In this document: positions 6,612-10,918 of the stretch, piece after piece
Position numbering within the stretch: the first letter of the stretch is position 1
Layout: every line of letters starts with the position of its first letter
NCBI GenBank assembly: GCA_937892105.1
Contig: CALAUZ010000204.1
Coordinates: 1 to 10,918, forward strand
DNA length: 10,918 nt
DNA from: an uncultured Fretibacterium sp.
GTDB lineage: Bacteria; Synergistota; Synergistia; Synergistales; Aminobacteriaceae
Direction: 5' to 3'
Position numbers and translations under genes: made by a program
Notes under the pieces: model-generated
Databases searched by the model: none
Told to the model about the DNA's origin: nothing
The model's input: only the letters and a program-made list of their open reading frames with translations

Positions 6612-7430
6612 ATGTCAGAATTATTGTCGGATAATAAAGCACTTAATGAACTTCTCAAGAAGACGCGGACGGTAGGGCGTGCGTTCCAGTCAAAGCGTGA
6701 GGGTGAACCGCTGAATTACTTTCATTTGTCGCAAATGCTCTCGGAATTTTCAACGGCGAACGTTTACATTGTCGATAAATCCGGGCGTTTGCTGGGCTAT
6801 AACTGGCTGCCTGAATACACTTCAAAGGCACTGTCTGAGAGTTTCAGGGACGGAGTAATGCCTGATGAGTTTGTAGTAAGAATGAACAGATGCAGGGACT
6901 CCGAGATACATGACGAGGACGCGCCGTTGTTTGATGACGACTACGAGGGTGAAAAGCCTGAAAAGCACCTTATGTACGTACCGATTATAGGTGCCAGTGC
7001 TGAGAGATTGGGGACGATTATGCTTGTTCGTGAGAAGCTGCCTTTCAGCGTTGATGATGTATTGCTTGCGGAATATCTCGGTATGCTTGCTGGTATAGAG
7101 ATACTGAACGAGAGGGCAAAAGTTCTTGAGGAGACCGCCAGAAGCCGCCTCAGTGTTCAGATGGCAATGCGGGCGTTATCGTATTCGGAACTTGAGAGCA
7201 TGAAGCATATCATCGCTGAGCTTAACGGGCCGGAAGGGGTTGCGATTGCCTCACGGGTTGCCGACAGGGTAGGGGTTACACGGAGCGTTATCGTGAATGC
7301 ACTGCGGAAGCTGGAGAGTGCGGGACTTATCGAGAGCAGAAGCTTAGGCATGAAGGGTACGTATATCAAGATACTAAGCCCGTTGCTTCTGGAGTATATG
7401 GACAAGCCTAAAGGTGGTGAGGGGATATGA
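6612..7430 (+). CDS. codY: CodY, GTP- and branched-chain-amino-acid-sensing transcriptional repressor
   Basis: Global nutritional regulator; in Firmicutes it represses amino-acid uptake, biosynthesis and other stationary-phase genes when GTP and Ile/Leu/Val are plentiful. The 272-residue protein aligns by eye with Bacillus subtilis CodY throughout. It has an N-terminal GAF-like effector domain (LLKKTRTVGRAFQ, then LLGYNW), the VPIIGASAERLGTI segment corresponding to the VPIIGGGERLGT region, a linker helix (LAEYLGMLAGIEIL, ARSRLSVQMAMRALSYSELE), and a near-invariant winged helix-turn-helix with ASRVADRVGVTRSVIVNALR at about 213-232 and SRSLGMKGTYIK. It is about 13 residues longer than the Bacillus protein, mainly at the N-terminus. 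It lies 17 nt after hslU and overlaps the next gene at ATGA, so it is co-expressed with the protease. Ligand preference in this phylum is not evident from sequence. Confidence 0.96.
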   Translation: MSELLSDNKALNELLKKTRTVGRAFQSKREGEPLNYFHLSQMLSEFSTANVYIVDKSGRLLGYNWLPEYTSKALSESFRDGVMPDEFVVRMNRCRDSEIHDEDAPLFDDDYEGEKPEKHLMYVPIIGASAERLGTIMLVREKLPFSVDDVLLAEYLGMLAGIEILNERAKVLEETARSRLSVQMAMRALSYSELESMKHIIAELNGPEGVAIASRVADRVGVTRSVIVNALRKLESAGLIESRSLGMKGTYIKILSPLLLEYMDKPKGGEGI

Positions 7431-7816
7431 CGAGCCAGGATAACACACGGTATGTTACTGTTGAGATGTTCAATGACGGAATGGCAAGCATAAGCCGCAG
7501 ACTTGATACAATAGACCAGACATTGACGGAAATGCGAGCCGAAATACGCGCAATTGATAGAAGGGTTGAAATCAATACAGTAAAGATTGACGAGCTACAT
7601 TACTTTATGGGTATTGGGTTCGCAGTCATAGCAATAGTAGTGGCGTTTGTAGGATTTGTAATAGCTCTTGCACCTACATTCCGGGAAATGTATCGCGACA
7701 GGAAGCAGGCGAAATCGGAACATACAAAGCAAGAGATACTTGACACAATACGCGCTGAAGTCCAATCCATGATAGACGAGGCAATAGCGCGGGCATTAAG
7801 CGCAAGAAAGCAGTAA
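7427..7816 (+). CDS. Small coiled-coil, single-span membrane protein of unknown function, coupled to codY
   Basis: I do not recognise this 129-residue protein. A polar N-terminus (YVTVEMFNDGM) leads into a probable coiled coil at about 17-58, with heptad-like SRRLDTIDQTLTEMRAEIRA and RRVEINTVKIDELH. One transmembrane helix follows at about 60-84 (FMGIGFAVIAIVVAFVGFVIAL), then a basic segment REMYRDRKQAK and a C-terminal amphipathic helix at about 101-126. Architecture resembles many small oligomeric membrane-associated proteins and gives no enzymatic clue. Its ATG overlaps the codY stop (ATGA), with GAGG 4 nt upstream, so translation is coupled to CodY. It is the last gene before the terminator. 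Being real is supported by the coupling, codon continuity and coherent architecture. Confidence 0.8.
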   Translation: MTSQDNTRYVTVEMFNDGMASISRRLDTIDQTLTEMRAEIRAIDRRVEINTVKIDELHYFMGIGFAVIAIVVAFVGFVIALAPTFREMYRDRKQAKSEHTKQEILDTIRAEVQSMIDEAIARALSARKQ

Positions 7817-7828
7817 CGCAAACAACAA

Positions 7829-7860
7829 GACCGGGTATTTCACGCCCGGCCTTTTCTTCC
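7829..7860 (+). terminator. Intrinsic terminator between converging operons
   Basis: CCGGG (7831-7835) pairs with CCCGG (7845-7849) around a 9-nt loop, followed by CTTTTCTTCC. This is a compact rho-independent terminator for the hslV-to-orf129 operon. On the minus strand the stem extends to 7 bp with one G-U pair and is followed by TTGTTGTTTG, a weaker U-rich run that could also stop transcription coming from maf. Confidence 0.75.
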
Positions 7861-8436
7861 TTACAATCTCAGGAGGTCAATACCCTCATTCCTCAACATC
7901 ATTCCCAACGCGCAAAGAGGCAGTCCCACAACGTTAAAGTAGTCCCCGCGAATACCCTCGACAATAAGGCTTCCTTTCCCCTGAACAGCATACGCTCCCG
8001 CCTTGTCATCACATTCACCCGTTGACACATAGGCCGATACTTCCTCGTCATTGAGAGTTCTGAACCTTACGCCAGAATGTTCCCCGTGAACCTGAACCCT
8101 TCCTCCACACGCAACAGAAACTCCCGTAATCACTTCATGTTCGCGGCCGGAAAGCGTCTTCAGCATTCTCACGGCATCATCACGTCCAGATGGCTTTCCC
8201 AGTATCCCGCCGTCAATCACAACGATAGTATCAGCAGCGATAATCACGTCATCAGGATATTCTTTTGTACCGGCAAGTGCCTTCATTCGCGCCAGTCTCG
8301 TGCAATACGCTTCAGGAGTTTCGCCGGATATGTATGTCTCGTCAGTGTCAGGGCGGAAAACTGTGAACTTAACACCCAAGCTCTCAAGTAACGCTTTTCT
8401 TCTGGGACTTCCCGAAGCAAGCACAATATTTTTCAT
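7861..8436 (-). CDS. maf: Maf family nucleoside triphosphate pyrophosphatase (dTTP/UTP type)
   Basis: Cytoplasmic nucleotide pyrophosphatase that hydrolyses dTTP, UTP and modified pyrimidine triphosphates to monophosphates, limiting misincorporation and, in some bacteria, affecting septation. With the ATG at 8436 the 191-residue protein has the N-terminal motif LASGSPRRKALL (Arg12, Arg13), the catalytic region AADTIVVIDGGILGKP (Asp69, Lys81), and KAGAYAVQGKGS with Gln152, followed by EGIRGDYFNVVGLPL. That pattern fits the YhdE-type subclass rather than the YceF (m7GTP) subclass. An in-frame TTG at 8442 would overlap the uppP stop by 3 nt, but the ATG gives the N-terminus usual for the family (MKNIVLAS) and leaves a 2-nt gap after uppP. 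Last gene of the rnj-uppP-maf run. Confidence 0.95.
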   Translation of the reverse strand: MKNIVLASGSPRRKALLESLGVKFTVFRPDTDETYISGETPEAYCTRLARMKALAGTKEYPDDVIIAADTIVVIDGGILGKPSGRDDAVRMLKTLSGREHEVITGVSVACGGRVQVHGEHSGVRFRTLNDEEVSAYVSTGECDDKAGAYAVQGKGSLIVEGIRGDYFNVVGLPLCALGMMLRNEGIDLLRL

Positions 8437-8438
8437 TC

Positions 8439-9236
8439 TCAAATTATCCCAGTTCCGAATAATACAGCCGTAATTCCTATAATCAGGCAGTAGATCCCGA
8501 AATATGCCCAGTTGCGAGCATTAACTAACCTGCGCATGAACACTAACGCTCCGAAACCCAGCACAAACGCCCATACTGCCGCCCATATATACCCTTCAGG
8601 CATGAACACAGCTTCTCCAGACTTTATGAACTTCAAGCATTCAAGCAATGTTGCTCCCAGAACGGCAGGTATTGAGATGAGGAACGAGAAACGAAACGCC
8701 TCTGTTATACCCAGTCCCATGAACAGCCCCATAGCTATCGACATTCCAGAACGCGACACTCCTGGAAGTACCGCAATGCCCTGCGCTATTCCGACAGCAA
8801 TTGCTATTTTCAGGAGCGATGAATTTCCCCGTGATACTGACAGAATGGGAATGAGTACGAGGACTATACCTGTAAATATTTCGCCTGCTCCTACAAGTAT
8901 TAAGTTCTCGGAAAACTTTTCGGCTGTTGTTTTCAGGCAAAGACCTATTACCGCCGTGATGAATGACGCTATTATTATTGCCCAGCCGTATGCCCACCCT
9001 GAACGCCTCTTGCTAGTGAACCAGCCTCCAAACCAGTCAAGCATTATCTGCCATATGTCGCGCCAGAAATACAGAAATACTGCCAGCAATGTGGCGAAAT
9101 GAAGCAGTATATCAAATGACAGCATATTCTCACCGAAACCCATGAATATCTGGAACAACGCCAGATGTCCCGAACTGCTCACGGGAAGAAACTCGCAAAG
9201 TCCCTGTACAGCTCCGAGCATTAACGATTGAACCAT
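8439..9236 (-). CDS. uppP: Undecaprenyl-diphosphatase (UppP/BacA)
   Basis: Integral membrane phosphatase that converts undecaprenyl diphosphate to undecaprenyl phosphate, regenerating the lipid carrier used for peptidoglycan and other surface polymers; overproduction of the family gives bacitracin resistance. The 265-residue protein has the (E/Q)xxxE motif (Gln11 to Glu15) running into EFLPVSSSGHL with His24, and the second signature PGVSRSG at 158-164 with Arg162. Multiple hydrophobic spans cover most of the length, as expected for a protein with about eight helices. AGGAGG lies 11 nt before the ATG, just after the rnj stop, leaving only 18 nt between the genes. The stop is followed 2 nt later by the maf ATG. 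Length and motifs are complete. Confidence 0.97.
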   Translation of the reverse strand: MVQSLMLGAVQGLCEFLPVSSSGHLALFQIFMGFGENMLSFDILLHFATLLAVFLYFWRDIWQIMLDWFGGWFTSKRRSGWAYGWAIIIASFITAVIGLCLKTTAEKFSENLILVGAGEIFTGIVLVLIPILSVSRGNSSLLKIAIAVGIAQGIAVLPGVSRSGMSIAMGLFMGLGITEAFRFSFLISIPAVLGATLLECLKFIKSGEAVFMPEGYIWAAVWAFVLGFGALVFMRRLVNARNWAYFGIYCLIIGITAVLFGTGII

Positions 9237-9254
9237 GTTACTTAATTCCTCCTG

Positions 9255-10918
9255 CTAGAAAAATTCCTTCTCAAATACGTTATTATTGTCCCGGCTCTTA
9301 ACCGATACAACCGGCAATACTACAGCAAATGACGAGTTACGTTTTCTCAATACGTCCCTGACTCTGGTCTTTATGGTACTGCGGATTGCGTCAGAGTTGG
9401 CACGTCTCCCTGCTAACTCCTGCACTGTCTGTTCACTCACTGCATAAATCTCGTTGAAGATATCCCTGCTGTCCTCTGAGATGAATACTCCCTGTGTCTC
9501 TATCGCTGGCGGAGCTATAAGGTTTCCCTTGTCGTCAACAGTAACAGCCACAACCATTACGCCATCTTCTGCAATTTCACGGCGTTCCTTGAGGACTTCA
9601 CTCTTTATGCTTCCTGCTGCGTTACCGTCAACTATTACTGCACCTGCCTGAACATGGCCATGTTTCTTAGGCGGATTGCTGCGGGTGAATGTGAGAATGT
9701 CGCCGTTCACCATGAGGAATATGTTTCGCGGCAATATCCCGACTTCCTGTGCCAGCTGTGAATGCCTCACCATATGTTTATACTCGCCGTGTATGGGAAC
9801 GAAGTATTGCGGACGCGTTAGGTTCAGCATAATCTTTAGTTCCTCGCTTGAAGCGTGGCCGGAAACATGTATCTGTCTCTCCTTCTCGTACACTACCTCG
9901 CAGCCCTGTGAAAACAGACGGTTAATCGTGTTGTTCACGAGTTTTTCATTGCCTGGAATTACTGACGCTAACAGGAAAACTACATCGTGTTCGCCCAAAT
10001 CTATTGCCTTGTTCTCACCCCTGCTCATCGTTACAAGGCCGCTGAACGGTTCTCCCTGACTTCCCGTCGTTATAACTACCAGCTGATTGTCTGAATACTT
10101 CCAGATCTCCTCTATCTGTATGATTATCTTGCTGTCTATTTTGAGGTAGCCGGTATCACGCGCCAATTCCACGTTCCTTATCATGCTTCTTCCGAGAAAC
10201 GCTATCTTTCTGTTGAAGCGGGCCGAAACATCTGCAACCTGTTGTATCCTGTGAACATTGCTTGCGAATGAGGAAATTATTATGCGTCTTGTCCTGTACG
10301 TTCTGAAAAGTGAGTCGAGTGTGCCGGATATTATTCTTTCGCTGGGGGTAAAACCTTTGCGTTCTGCGTTGGTGCTGTCGGAACATAACAGCATTACTCC
10401 CTTGTCGCCTTCCTCAGCAAATGCCCCGTAGTCCGTTACCCTTCCGTCTACCGGCGTACTGTCAAGCTTGAAATCCCCAGTGTGAATGACACGTCCCAAT
10501 GGTGTGTTGATACTCAGTGCTACCCCGTCAGGTATTGAGTGTGCAACTGCTATGAACCTTATTGTGAACGAGCCTATCTTGATTACGTCGCCAGCGCGTA
10601 TCTCGTGCATGTCGGGTCTGAAACCTGGAAGGTCATCTGACAGTTTGTTGCGTATCAGTCCGAGTGTGAGCTGCGTGCCGTAAAGCGGGACATTAAGTCG
10701 TGGAAGAACGTAGGGAAGTCCTCCTGTATGGTCTTCGTGGCCGTGAGTGATGATGATTGCGAGTATCTTGTCCCTGTTGGCTTCAAGGTAGGTTATGTCT
10801 GGAACGATGTAGTCTATTCCAGGAAGTTCACTGTCTGGGAATTTCAGGCCGGAGTCGATAACTATGATTTCGTCGCCGTATTCGAGGACATACATATTCT
10901 TCCCGATTTCTCCAAGCC
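9255..10918 (-). CDS. rnj: Ribonuclease J (N-terminus beyond the window)
   Basis: Metallo-beta-lactamase/beta-CASP ribonuclease with 5'-to-3' exonuclease and endonuclease activity in mRNA turnover and rRNA maturation. The frame is open to the window edge, where LGEIGKN precedes the Met at 10895, so only the first residues are missing. Numbered from that Met: zinc-binding THGHEDH with His51, His53, Asp55 and His56; later metal/active-site motifs HTGDFKLD, SDSTNAE, TTGSQGEP, HVSGHASSEE and VPIHGEYKHM (the beta-CASP and C-terminal metal histidines). A C-terminal oligomerisation domain follows (SRDIFNEIYAVSEQ, RDVLRKRNSSFAVVLPVV). Over 550 residues are visible, the normal size. First visible gene of the operon with uppP and maf; its promoter lies outside the window. 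Confidence 0.97.
   Translation of the reverse strand, partial: LGEIGKNMYVLEYGDEIIVIDSGLKFPDSELPGIDYIVPDITYLEANRDKILAIIITHGHEDHTGGLPYVLPRLNVPLYGTQLTLGLIRNKLSDDLPGFRPDMHEIRAGDVIKIGSFTIRFIAVAHSIPDGVALSINTPLGRVIHTGDFKLDSTPVDGRVTDYGAFAEEGDKGVMLLCSDSTNAERKGFTPSERIISGTLDSLFRTYRTRRIIISSFASNVHRIQQVADVSARFNRKIAFLGRSMIRNVELARDTGYLKIDSKIIIQIEEIWKYSDNQLVVITTGSQGEPFSGLVTMSRGENKAIDLGEHDVVFLLASVIPGNEKLVNNTINRLFSQGCEVVYEKERQIHVSGHASSEELKIMLNLTRPQYFVPIHGEYKHMVRHSQLAQEVGILPRNIFLMVNGDILTFTRSNPPKKHGHVQAGAVIVDGNAAGSIKSEVLKERREIAEDGVMVVAVTVDDKGNLIAPPAIETQGVFISEDSRDIFNEIYAVSEQTVQELAGRRANSDAIRSTIKTRVRDVLRKRNSSFAVVLPVVSVKSRDNNNVFEKEFF

Noticed and set aside
8437..8442. TTG start for maf overlapping the uppP stop
   Set aside because: It adds only Met-Arg before the family-typical MKNIVLAS start, and no Shine-Dalgarno is better placed for it than for the ATG at 8436.

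Overview
The window most likely comes from a member of the Synergistota (Synergistetes). The strongest clue is a Synergist-CTERM-type sorting tail (SGGGC-N-A-G followed by a hydrophobic stretch) on a large exported subtilase. A Firmicutes-like hslV-hslU-codY cluster and a didermal-style exported surface proteome fit that assignment. I cannot name a genus from the sequence alone.

Left part (1-3826, minus strand): one open frame with no stop enters from beyond position 1 and starts at 3826. Its first 1233 codons encode a complete secreted serine peptidase: signal peptide, inhibitor-like propeptide, S8 catalytic domain with Asp158/His199/Ser402, six Ig-like domains, an acidic Thr/Asp/Asn linker, a beta-rich module and a Synergist-CTERM tail. 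The frame then runs without a stop into a second Met (position 127) followed by a textbook signal peptide and the beginning of what looks like another subtilase propeptide. This in-frame fusion of two exported proteins is the most unusual item here. A strong sigma70-type promoter for the subtilase sits across the 3' end of the gene upstream of it.

Middle part (3866-7816): a minus-strand Vat/CatB-type hexapeptide acetyltransferase is transcribed away from a plus-strand operon hslV-hslU-codY-orf129. The operon is tightly packed (17-nt overlap, 17-nt gap, 4-nt ATGA overlap). It encodes the two-component HslUV protease, the CodY nutritional repressor, and a small unrecognised coiled-coil membrane protein. 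It ends at a hairpin terminator that probably serves both converging operons.

Right part (7861-10918, minus strand): rnj (RNase J, N-terminus cut off by the window edge), uppP (undecaprenyl-diphosphatase) and maf (nucleotide pyrophosphatase) follow each other with gaps of 18 and 2 nt. They form an apparent housekeeping operon for RNA turnover, cell-wall lipid-carrier recycling and nucleotide sanitation.

There is no rRNA, tRNA, CRISPR array, insertion sequence or attachment site that I can support. No stretch longer than about 115 bases lacks a gene.
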